A stretch of DNA of 6,429 bases, from positions 1-6,429 of the forward strand of contig JADFWI010000638.1 in NCBI GenBank assembly GCA_015222985.1, in the 5' to 3' direction. Position numbers and translations under genes: made by a program. This document shows positions 1-6,166 of the stretch, in pieces. The notes under the pieces are model-generated. The model ran no database searches. It was not told where the DNA came from and saw only the letters and a program-made list of their open reading frames with translations. This DNA is from Pseudomonadota bacterium. GTDB taxonomy: Bacteria; Desulfobacterota; Desulfobacteria; Desulfobacterales; C00003060. Every line of letters begins with the position of its first letter. The first letter of the stretch is position 1.

Positions 1-28
1 GAACCGGAATCAAAAATCAAGGACCATA

Positions 29-54
29 CATCCAGTATCAAGCATCCAGTATCA
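29..54. repeat. 12-bp direct repeat, period 14
   Basis: CATCCAGTATCA occurs at 29-40 and again at 43-54, separated by AG. The surrounding bases (11-60) are built from similar ATCA and CCAGTATC words. From memory, intergenic stretches of this texture are common in genomes of sulfate-reducing Desulfobacterota, but I cannot check that here. No function is suggested by the sequence. Confidence 0.7.
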
Positions 55-282
55 GTACTTTCTAAGGGTGCCAACTTCACTGCCCTGAGGGGGCCATCTC
101 TTCCGAGCGCTGTCTTGGACGAGGCATAGCAACTACTGGAAGCATTGTTTCATTTTTTCTTCTAATCGTGAGCTCTTCCATCGACTGTTCACAATTATTT
201 TCCAAGGGAGATAGATGGGCAATAGAGATCCTGCAATATGGAGTAAAAGGCTTAAGTTGTATGGTCTTACTGTGATTTTCCC

Positions 283-310
283 TTGACAAAATCAGGGCTT
301 CGGGTTAAAG
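283..310 (+). promoter_or_regulatory. Weak candidate sigma70 promoter for the qrc operon
   Basis: A perfect -35 hexamer TTGACA at 283-288 is followed after 16 bases by TTAAAG at 305-310, which matches the -10 consensus at only three of six positions. Transcription from here would give a leader of about 185 bases before the qrcA start. The -35 match is good but the -10 match is poor, so this is only a candidate. Confidence 0.2.
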
Positions 311-501
311 GGGCGATACTGAAAAGATCTTGTTTTGGCACAAGCCTTTATTCCACTAAGCATTTTAGGATCACTATAGACGGCTGGACAAATGGTATCA
401 AGGTGAGAGGACTAAGATGTTATCAGTTGTCCTGTAGCGGCATGCAACGTGTTGGCTGACTAGAGTCTCAACCTCTACAAACCTAACGATATGGAGTTTC
501 C

Positions 502-1242
502 ATGAGCACAACAGAAGAAAAAGAGCAAACTGTAGCTAAAAATGAGCAGGAAAAGGGAGGCGATGAGCAAGCTGCCAAAGTTGCTCCTGTGAAACCAGGA
601 ACGTGGCGATTTCTTATACCCATCGCTGCGTTTGCACTAGGGTTCATGTCCCATTTCTCGCTCGGCTGGGTCATCTTGCCACCAATTCTTTATGCTGAAA
701 AACAGCAACCCATCGATTTTAGTCATAAGCTCCATGTAGACGAAGTGGGTGACTGTGAAGGCTGTCACTATTTTCGTGAAGACGGGAGCTTCTCTGGAAT
801 CCCTAAGCTGGAAAACTGCGCCGAGTGCCACGAAGAGGCAATGGGAGAAAACCCTGAAGAAGCCAAACTCATCACAGAATATATTGAGCCGGGCAAGGAG
901 ATACCGTGGTTGATCTATGCCCGCCAACCCCAGTGTGTCTTTTTCTCTCATGCAGCCCACGTCAAGATGGGCGAGATGGATTGCGCCATTTGTCATGGAC
1001 CCATAGGGGACTCAGATCATGTGAGACCTTACCAGTACAATCGTCTCACCAAGTACAGTCGGGATATCTGGGGCTGGAACATCGCAGGTTTGTCGAAGAA
1101 CGGCTGGGACTACCTAAAACAGGCGGATAATTCCGGTGAGATTAAGATAGAACACGCCGCTCGAATGAAGATGGACGACTGTGCAGAGTGCCATATGGAG
1201 AAAAGGGGCGTCCATGAGGCCTGCTTCGTGTGCCATAAATAG
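502..1242 (+). CDS. qrcA: QrcA-like membrane-anchored pentahaem cytochrome c
   Basis: This is the likely electron-entry subunit of the Qrc menaquinone reductase, taking electrons from periplasmic cytochrome c3. The 246-residue protein has a charged Glu/Lys/Gln-rich N-terminal tail (1-34), one uncleaved-looking membrane anchor (about 35-60) and a periplasmic haem domain. Five CxxCH motifs are visible, with cysteines starting at 85, 106, 161, 227 and 241. FSHxxH pairs (His75/78 and His150/153), typical of c3/c7-type bis-His haems, precede haems 1 and 3. The fourth haem is preceded by a degenerate IEHAARM segment. The ATG at 502 has GGAG at 493-496, five bases upstream. The next gene, qrcB, starts 131 bp downstream. 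The D. vulgaris complex is described as binding six haems c, so five motifs is one short; the five-haem ActA subunit of alternative complex III is the main relative to compare. The family call is firm; the subunit name rests mostly on gene order. Confidence 0.88.
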   Translation: MSTTEEKEQTVAKNEQEKGGDEQAAKVAPVKPGTWRFLIPIAAFALGFMSHFSLGWVILPPILYAEKQQPIDFSHKLHVDEVGDCEGCHYFREDGSFSGIPKLENCAECHEEAMGENPEEAKLITEYIEPGKEIPWLIYARQPQCVFFSHAAHVKMGEMDCAICHGPIGDSDHVRPYQYNRLTKYSRDIWGWNIAGLSKNGWDYLKQADNSGEIKIEHAARMKMDDCAECHMEKRGVHEACFVCHK

Positions 1243-1373
1243 AGCAATGAGCTGAAGTTTCTTAAGTAAGCTAAAGTTGAGAACTTGAAAAAACTTTTTG
1301 AAAAGGTTGTTTCTATTCCTTCAATTTTAGGCACTTTAGTTCACTTTAGGCACTTAACCTAAGGGGAAGACCT
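1243..1373 (+). other. qrcA-qrcB spacer with direct repeats
   Basis: This 131-bp gap has no open frame of note. It contains A- and T-tracts around 1286-1304, a short hairpin with 5-bp arms AAGTT/AACTT (1274-1286), and an 11-bp direct repeat close to the qrcB start. I see no strong terminator and no convincing -35/-10 pair, so transcription probably runs through from qrcA. Confidence 0.5.
1326..1355 (+). repeat. 11-bp direct repeat upstream of qrcB
   Basis: TTTAGGCACTT occurs at 1326-1336 and 1345-1355, a period of 19 bases. A further partial copy of the CACTTTAG word sits between them. The second copy ends 18 bases before the qrcB ATG and just before its ribosome binding site. It may be a regulator or RNA-binding element, or simply a local duplication. 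Confidence 0.7.
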
Positions 1374-3713
1374 ATGAAATTGGATAGAAGAACGTTTATT
1401 GAGATCATCGTTGGATTATCGGCCGGGGCCGGTGGCGGTTTAATGGCCACGCCCGTAAACTGGAAGTTAATGGATGACATGACCATCTGGTCGCAGGAGC
1501 TCTGGCCACGGTACCAGTTGGGAGGGCTGAAAGGTCGCCTTCCTCAACAGGGAAAAGTCACTCACGCAGACTCGGTCTGCAACCTTTGCCCGGGGGGCTG
1601 CGGTATAACGGTCAGAAAGGTTGGGGACCGTGCTATCAAGATTGAGGGAAGAGAGGGATATCCGGTCAACGACGGGGGTATCTGTCCCCTTGGAGCTGCC
1701 GGCTTACAGCTCCTATACGGCCCTTGGCGAATCCCGAGCCCCTTGAAAAGAATTGGGAAACGAGGTTCAGGAAATTTTGAGAAAATCTCGTGGGATGAAG
1801 CAATCAATGAGGTTGTACAAAAACTGGGGAATCTGCGGCAGAAGGGTCAGTCCCACACGGTAGCATGTATTCTTGGTTCTGATGAGGGTACCGTGCCAAG
1901 GTTGTTTGATCGCTTCCTGACGGCTTACGGATCACCAAACTTTATCCGCACAGCTTCTGCTGAAGACACCTATGAATTGGCTCTGGGCCTCATGCAAGGA
2001 ACCACGGGTTCAGTGGGCTATGATCTGGAACGTGCAAACTTCATCCTGAGTTTCGGAAGCGGCCTTATAGAGGGATGGGGCTCACCCGTGCGTGTTATCC
2101 AGGCTCACAGCACATGGCGATCCGGCGATTTGAAGGATCGGGCCACAGTCGTTCAAATTGAGCCACGACTCTCCAATACTGCTGCCAAAGCCGACAATTG
2201 GCACCCTATTAATCCAGGAACCGAGGCGGCCTTAGCGCTGGGGCTCGCCCATGTAATCATAAAAGAGTCACTATATAATGCTGACTTTATAGAAAAACAT
2301 ACCTTTGGCTTCGAAGATTGGAGTGACTCCAGCGGCAAGACTTACATGGGATTCAAGCGTTTGGTTCGGACCGTATATACGCCTGAGGCCGTATCCAAGA
2401 TCACGGGACTACCGGCCAAAAAAATTCTCACACTTGCACGGGCCTTTGCTAAGGCCAAACGCCCCTTGGCGGTCTGGGGCCGCGGCAAGGGAACCGTGTC
2501 GGGAAGCCTTTACGAGTGTATGGCCGTTCATGCCCTCAACGCACTGACAGGCAATATCAACAAGCCGGGTGGTGTCTCGGCCCGTCCCCAAGTGGCCACC
2601 CGGTCATGGCCTGAAGTTGAACGGGATGCCACTGCCTGGTCCGGATCTCGTAGACCTCGAATAGATGGGGCAGGCTCGAATCGTTACCCATTGACCAGGT
2701 ATCTGCCGGACAGATGGTCCCAAGTCATGAATGGAGGCAAGGCCGGCGCGATCCAGGCCCTCCTTGTCCATGAGGCCGATCCATACTACACCACACTTGA
2801 CTCTGCAGCTGTGGCCAAGGCTTTCGATGCCATTCCGTTTGTGGTCAGTTTCTCCACCTGTTTGGACGAAACCGCCTATCATGCGGACTTGATTCTGCCC
2901 AACCATCATTATCTGGAGCGTTGGGAAGATATACCGACACCCGTGGGTCTGCAAAAACCCATACTCGGCATGCTAAGGCCGGTGGTATCCCCACAATTTG
3001 ATACAAGGTACGCGGGAGATGTCCTCATGACCATTGCGAAGTCTATGGGCGGATCCGTTGCAAGCGCCTTCCCGTGGGATGATTACGAAACCCTGTTGAA
3101 GGAGACCATGGGAGACAAATGGGGCACCTTGGAAAAAGCAGGCTATATAGTAAATGAGGGGTACAAGCCTTCTGCTTGGTCAAAGGCATTTGGCACTCCG
3201 TCTGGCAAATTTGAGTTCTATATCACGGCCTTTGACCAGGCAGGCGTAAAAATAGGTAAAGATGTGGGTTATCTCCCCCACTATGAGCCGGTTCAACCGG
3301 AGGGGAATCCTGCTACTTATCCGCTCATTTTGATCCCTACGGAATTGATGCGTCTGGCAGACAGTGCTGTTGGAAACCCGCCATTCTGCACAAAGACCCT
3401 GGAAGAAACAGAGTTGAAAAAGAACGATCTTTTCGTAGAGGTCAACCCTAAAACCGCAGCCGATTACGGTCTTTCCGAAGGTCATCATGCCATGCTCGAA
3501 ACAGCCAAAGGGAAAGCCAAAGTACTCGTTCACCTTTTTGAAGGAATCATGCCGGGAGTAATAGGCATCCCTAAAGGTCTTGGACATGCGGCTTATGACG
3601 ATTACCTGGCTGGCAAGGGCGTTAATGCGAACAGCCTCATTGGCGTCGTGGAAGACCCGGTCACCGGCCTGTCCGCCGCTTGGGGCGTTCGAGCCAAACT
3701 GACACGCGTCTAA
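1374..3713 (+). CDS. qrcB: QrcB-like Tat-exported molybdopterin oxidoreductase homologue without Mo ligand
   Basis: This is the large subunit of the Qrc complex, in the complex iron-sulfur molybdoenzyme family (779 residues, a normal length). The N-terminus has a twin-arginine signal (DRRTFIE at 4-10, then a hydrophobic, Gly-rich stretch to about 27), so it is exported folded to the periplasm. An intact N-terminal [4Fe-4S] motif follows: Cys69, 72, 76 and 104 (Cx2Cx3Cx27C). The family signatures DLERANFILSFGSG (217-230) and ETAYHADLILP (499-509) and a C-terminal dinucleotide-binding-like domain (about 648-775) are present. The segment at 195-215, where catalytic homologues carry the Cys or Sec that binds molybdenum, has no cysteine. 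This fits D. vulgaris Qrc, which contains no molybdenum, so the subunit is probably an electron-transfer scaffold. The ATG at 1374 has AGGGGAAG at 1362-1369. qrcC begins 19 bases after the stop. Confidence 0.9.
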   Translation: MKLDRRTFIEIIVGLSAGAGGGLMATPVNWKLMDDMTIWSQELWPRYQLGGLKGRLPQQGKVTHADSVCNLCPGGCGITVRKVGDRAIKIEGREGYPVNDGGICPLGAAGLQLLYGPWRIPSPLKRIGKRGSGNFEKISWDEAINEVVQKLGNLRQKGQSHTVACILGSDEGTVPRLFDRFLTAYGSPNFIRTASAEDTYELALGLMQGTTGSVGYDLERANFILSFGSGLIEGWGSPVRVIQAHSTWRSGDLKDRATVVQIEPRLSNTAAKADNWHPINPGTEAALALGLAHVIIKESLYNADFIEKHTFGFEDWSDSSGKTYMGFKRLVRTVYTPEAVSKITGLPAKKILTLARAFAKAKRPLAVWGRGKGTVSGSLYECMAVHALNALTGNINKPGGVSARPQVATRSWPEVERDATAWSGSRRPRIDGAGSNRYPLTRYLPDRWSQVMNGGKAGAIQALLVHEADPYYTTLDSAAVAKAFDAIPFVVSFSTCLDETAYHADLILPNHHYLERWEDIPTPVGLQKPILGMLRPVVSPQFDTRYAGDVLMTIAKSMGGSVASAFPWDDYETLLKETMGDKWGTLEKAGYIVNEGYKPSAWSKAFGTPSGKFEFYITAFDQAGVKIGKDVGYLPHYEPVQPEGNPATYPLILIPTELMRLADSAVGNPPFCTKTLEETELKKNDLFVEVNPKTAADYGLSEGHHAMLETAKGKAKVLVHLFEGIMPGVIGIPKGLGHAAYDDYLAGKGVNANSLIGVVEDPVTGLSAAWGVRAKLTRV

Positions 3714-3732
3714 TCATTAAGAAGGGGTAACC

Positions 3733-4557
3733 ATGAAAGAGGTACATCACAAAGCAGACGAACATCATGGAGCACACAAGAAGACTTACAAGTTCGGTAT
3801 GGTAATTGACCTGGACAAATGCACGGGTTGCGGGGCCTGCATGGTGGCCTGTATGGCTGAGAACAACGTGCCCTTCAGGAAAGACAATAGTGACAGGTTG
3901 CGCAGTAACCTCTGGATGCGGGTTTACAAGATCTCTAACGGCCGCCCCTTTCCAGACTTGGACATCTCTTTTATCCCGAGGCCCTGTCAGCACTGCGAGG
4001 GCAGCGGCCACCACCATACCCCGTGCGTATCAGTATGCCCGGCAACGGCTACCGATTACAGTCACGAAACCGGCATTGTGAGTCAGGTCTATACGCGCTG
4101 TTTTGGGTGCCGGTACTGTATGGCAGCGTGTCCTTACCATGTGCGCGTTTTTAACTGGTGGGATCCGACGTGGCCGAAAGGCATGGAAAAGTACCTGAAT
4201 CCTGACGTGTCCGTGCGTATGCGTGGTGTGGTGGAAAAATGTAGTTTTTGCTATCACAGATACCAGCGGGCCAAAAACAAGGCATACGCTGAAGGACGGC
4301 GCGAGCTTCATGAAAACGAATATCAAACAGCCTGCACCCAGGCCTGCCCTGCAGGGGCCATCACATTTGGAGATCTGAAGAACCCGGAGCACAAGGTCTA
4401 TAAGTTGAAAAAGAGTCGCTATGCTTTCCGGCTTCTGGAAAAACTCGGCACCAATCCAAAGGTCTACTATGTCTCAACAAGGGACTGGGTCCGGAAAGCG
4501 GGCGACGCCTACGCAGGCGAAGAACCAAAGGGTGTAACTCACGTAACTCACGCGTAG
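3733..4557 (+). CDS. qrcC: QrcC-like iron-sulfur electron-transfer subunit, 16 cluster cysteines
   Basis: This is the four-cluster ferredoxin-type subunit (DmsB/PsrB/NrfC family) that relays electrons between QrcA/QrcB and the membrane subunit. The 274 residues contain 16 cysteines in four groups: 30/33/36/40, 85/88/98/102, 123/126/129/133 and 170/173/201/205. The second group has an enlarged spacing of nine residues containing a GSGHHHT loop (90-96). There is no signal peptide; the protein is probably carried to the periplasm with QrcB by the Tat system. The first 17 residues are His/Lys-rich (His5, 6, 11, 12, 15). The C-terminus ends in a VTHVTH repeat. The ATG at 3733 follows AAGAAGGGG (3719-3727), and the 19-bp gap to qrcB argues for co-transcription. 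Four [4Fe-4S] clusters are predicted from the cysteines; a [3Fe-4S] centre is described for the D. vulgaris complex, so one site may differ in practice. Confidence 0.9.
   Translation: MKEVHHKADEHHGAHKKTYKFGMVIDLDKCTGCGACMVACMAENNVPFRKDNSDRLRSNLWMRVYKISNGRPFPDLDISFIPRPCQHCEGSGHHHTPCVSVCPATATDYSHETGIVSQVYTRCFGCRYCMAACPYHVRVFNWWDPTWPKGMEKYLNPDVSVRMRGVVEKCSFCYHRYQRAKNKAYAEGRRELHENEYQTACTQACPAGAITFGDLKNPEHKVYKLKKSRYAFRLLEKLGTNPKVYYVSTRDWVRKAGDAYAGEEPKGVTHVTHA
4534..4551 (+). repeat. 9-bp tandem duplication at the end of qrcC
   Basis: GTAACTCAC is repeated exactly at 4534-4542 and 4543-4551, in frame, giving the terminal VTHVTH just before the stop codon. It looks like a small slippage duplication in the disposable C-terminal tail. 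Confidence 0.8.
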
Positions 4558-4664
4558 TCCGAATTTGGTTCGCTTCGCTCACAAAAGGAATTAGAGGCCA
4601 CAAAAAAAGTTTAACATCAATAAGTTACAGGATTTCCGAAACATTTTTGCAAGGAGTGACTCTT
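4558..4664 (+). other. qrcC-qrcD spacer
   Basis: This 107-bp gap is longer than expected inside a tightly built complex operon. It holds a short TTCGCTTCGC repeat (4569-4578), an A7 tract (4603-4609) and the ribosome binding site of qrcD. I see no strong hairpin and no convincing promoter. Confidence 0.5.
4652..4656 (+). promoter_or_regulatory. Ribosome binding site that sets the qrcD start
   Basis: AGGAG lies eight bases before the ATG at 4665. The frame is open further upstream to a TTG at 4647, but that codon has no Shine-Dalgarno sequence in front of it and would place this AGGAG inside the coding region. The ATG at 4665 is therefore the better start. Confidence 0.8.
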
Positions 4665-5915
4665 ATGAATTCTGCATCAGCCCCATTTGATTCTGCACTA
4701 TTCCCGGAAGGTGTCAAACGGTGTAAATTTAAATGGTTTCTCTTCTGGGTCGCCGTTGTGCACGGCCCCCTGATGGTGGGTGTTATTGCCATGCTCATGT
4801 GCTGGGGTCTGGCCCTGAATGTGACCTATCTGAACAACAATTACCCATTCGGGCTCTGGATTGCCGCGGACTTGGGCATTATAGCCTTGGGGGCAGGGGC
4901 CTTCTTCACAGGTTTCTTAAGGTATATTGTAAACATAGATGAGCTTAAAAACATCGTCAATTATGCCGTGGTTATCGGAGTTGTATGTTATGCGGCAGCC
5001 CAGGGCATCCTTGGCGTAGACATCGGACAACCCCTCAGGGGTTGGTTTATTTTCTGGCACGCAAACGTCCACTCCATGCTCACAGAGGTGGCCTTCTGTA
5101 TCACGTGCTACTTCAGTGTCCTGTGCATCGAGTATCTCCCCTTGATTTTGGAGAATCGACAGCTCAACAAGTTAGGCTTTTTCCACGGTATGGCCCATCA
5201 TCTTCATGGGGCCATGCCCACTATTGCAGCAGTCGGTGTGTTTCTTTCCTTTTTTCATCAAGGATCCCTGGGTGGTGTCCCTGGCGTCCTTTACGGCCGA
5301 CCCTTTGCCTATCGTGAGGGTTTCCTGGTATGGCCATGGACGTTTTTCCTGTTCATCCTTTCGGCCATTGCGTGCGGTCCATGTTTCACTATCCTGTGCA
5401 CCTGGATCACAGAAAAATGTGCCGGAAAGCGACTCGTGAAGAGAAATGTGATAGATATTCTAGCCAAGATTTCAGGCAGGCTCTTGGTACTCTATCTTGT
5501 TTTGAAAACCCTCGACACCGTCTACTGGGTTGTCATAGCCGAAAAGGTGGGGGCTCCTCTCAGCAGTTTCTATGCAAATCAGCCTTTTGGCTACTGGGTG
5601 TTAATCACAGAACTTGGGATCTTGGGTGTTATCCCGGCGATAATACTTCTAAATGCGAAAGCGCGACAGAATGAGAACATCCTTATTATCGCCTGTATCT
5701 TGAACTGCTCGGGGATCTTTATGAATCGGTGGATTATGACCGTGCAGGCGCTGGCCGTGCCGGTCATGTCGTTTGATAAATTCATCAGCTACCGTCCGAA
5801 CTGGATAGAATACGCGAGCACATTGATGTTTGTCTGGCTGGGCGTCGTTGTCATAATGCTTTCATATCGGTATCTGCCGATCTTTCCTCAAGAGAAAGAG
5901 TTGAATCCATCATAG
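4665..5915 (+). CDS. qrcD: QrcD-like NrfD/HybB-family integral membrane quinone-reducing subunit
   Basis: This is the membrane subunit expected to bind and reduce menaquinone. The 416-residue protein has about ten hydrophobic spans, roughly at 25-50, 62-88, 97-118, 135-160, 180-200, 222-248, 271-290, 308-330, 337-352 and 380-402. This matches the ten-span NrfD-like subunits of Qrc and alternative complex III better than the eight-span PsrC type. Conserved-looking family pieces are PFGLWI (61-66) and the stretch from HGAMPT to SFFHQGSLGG (181-204), with clustered His174, 178, 179, 181 and 198 as candidate quinone-site residues. Twelve cysteines are present, including CxxC pairs at 145/148 and 237/240, unusual for a subunit with no known cofactor. 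The start was chosen by ribosome-binding-site spacing. The next gene begins 15 bases after the stop, with its ribosome binding site overlapping the qrcD stop region. Confidence 0.9.
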   Translation: MNSASAPFDSALFPEGVKRCKFKWFLFWVAVVHGPLMVGVIAMLMCWGLALNVTYLNNNYPFGLWIAADLGIIALGAGAFFTGFLRYIVNIDELKNIVNYAVVIGVVCYAAAQGILGVDIGQPLRGWFIFWHANVHSMLTEVAFCITCYFSVLCIEYLPLILENRQLNKLGFFHGMAHHLHGAMPTIAAVGVFLSFFHQGSLGGVPGVLYGRPFAYREGFLVWPWTFFLFILSAIACGPCFTILCTWITEKCAGKRLVKRNVIDILAKISGRLLVLYLVLKTLDTVYWVVIAEKVGAPLSSFYANQPFGYWVLITELGILGVIPAIILLNAKARQNENILIIACILNCSGIFMNRWIMTVQALAVPVMSFDKFISYRPNWIEYASTLMFVWLGVVVIMLSYRYLPIFPQEKELNPS

Positions 5916-5930
5916 GAAAGGACCTTTGCC

Positions 5931-6095
5931 ATGTTTCCATTTGCTTTTGAGTGGGTACCCGAGGCAACCCGCTATGTCTTCATGGGTTCCCTTTACGCTG
6001 TCTTGATCACCCTGATTATCATTTTGCACTATTGTGCCATTCGCGCCTTCCTTGACATGATCTGCAAGAAAGACGATCACAATAGTCATCATTGA
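5931..6095 (+). CDS. 54-residue single-span membrane protein, unrecognised
   Basis: I do not recognise this gene. The frame codes for 54 residues: an aromatic N-terminal segment (MFPFAFEWVPEATRY), one strong membrane span (about 16-37), and a basic then His-rich tail ending KKDDHNSHH. The charge pattern suggests the N-terminus faces the periplasm and the tail the cytoplasm. AGGAAAGGA (5914-5922) overlaps the qrcD stop codon and lies eight bases before the ATG, so translation coupled to qrcD is likely. It is too short for common gene-calling cut-offs. By position it could be a small accessory subunit or assembly and stability factor of the Qrc complex, like the small single-span subunits of other respiratory complexes; this is inference from context only. 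Confidence 0.72.
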   Translation: MFPFAFEWVPEATRYVFMGSLYAVLITLIIILHYCAIRAFLDMICKKDDHNSHH

Positions 6096-6114
6096 CTTTT
6101 TGAGTTTATCGAGC

Positions 6115-6143
6115 TTGTTGGGTTTACTGTGTAAACCCAACAA
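6115..6143 (+). terminator. Perfect 13-bp hairpin between the two small genes (terminator or processing element)
   Basis: TTGTTGGGTTTAC (6115-6127) and GTAAACCCAACAA (6131-6143) are exact reverse complements around a TGT loop. The hairpin begins 20 bases after the stop of the 54-residue gene and ends 11 bases before the ribosome binding site of the next gene. The stem is only moderately GC-rich and is followed by AATTTAATTA rather than a clean T-run. It may be a partial terminator, an attenuator or an mRNA-stabilising structure that sets different levels for the flanking genes. Confidence 0.55.
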
Positions 6144-6154
6144 ATTTAATTAGC

Positions 6155-6160
6155 GAGGAA
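6155..6160 (+). promoter_or_regulatory. Ribosome binding site that sets the last small gene's start
   Basis: GAGGAA abuts the ATG at 6161 with no spacer but stands six bases before the in-frame ATG at 6167. Normal spacing favours 6167 as the true start, giving 61 rather than 63 residues. Confidence 0.65.
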
Positions 6161-6166
6161 ATGGAT

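Larger units (their letters stand above)
1..501. other. Upstream intergenic region without a convincing gene
   Basis: About 500 bases before qrcA hold no open frame that I can support on either strand. The longest is a minus-strand frame (77-289) that depends on a TTG start with no Shine-Dalgarno sequence in front of it and resembles no family I know. The first 60 bases are a simple ATCA-rich stretch with a 12-bp direct repeat. A weak sigma70-like pair lies at 283-310. The rest, about 311-492, would be leader or spacer before the ribosome binding site of qrcA at 493-496. No tRNA or rRNA was recognised. The region probably separates qrcA from an unrelated gene left of the window. Confidence 0.6.

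Noticed and set aside
22..266. 9-bp inverted repeat GACCATACA (22-30) / TGTATGGTC (258-266), which could bound a mobile element
   Set aside because: A 9-bp match over this length is likely by chance, and nothing resembling a transposase or a target duplication lies between the copies.
77..289. Minus-strand 70-residue open frame upstream of qrcA
   Set aside because: It needs a TTG start with no Shine-Dalgarno sequence, its product matches no family I recognise, and it overlaps the only promoter-like sequence; most likely a chance frame.
336..350. Possible sigma54 promoter (TGGCAC at 336-341)
   Set aside because: The -24 half matches, but the -12 GC that should fall at 349-350 is TA, so the essential second element is missing.
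440..472. Possible operator or leader hairpin (GCATGC palindrome and the GTTG/CAAC, GAC/GTC arms)
   Set aside because: The stems are only 3-4 bp with an uneven internal loop, no better than chance.
1374..3713. Catalytic molybdoenzyme such as polysulfide or thiosulfate reductase or formate dehydrogenase
   Set aside because: The Mo-ligand cysteine is not visible and the gene stands beside a multihaem cytochrome and a ten-span NrfD protein in the Qrc order.
4647..4664. Upstream TTG start for qrcD adding six residues
   Set aside because: No ribosome binding site precedes it, while the ATG at 4665 has AGGAG at good spacing.
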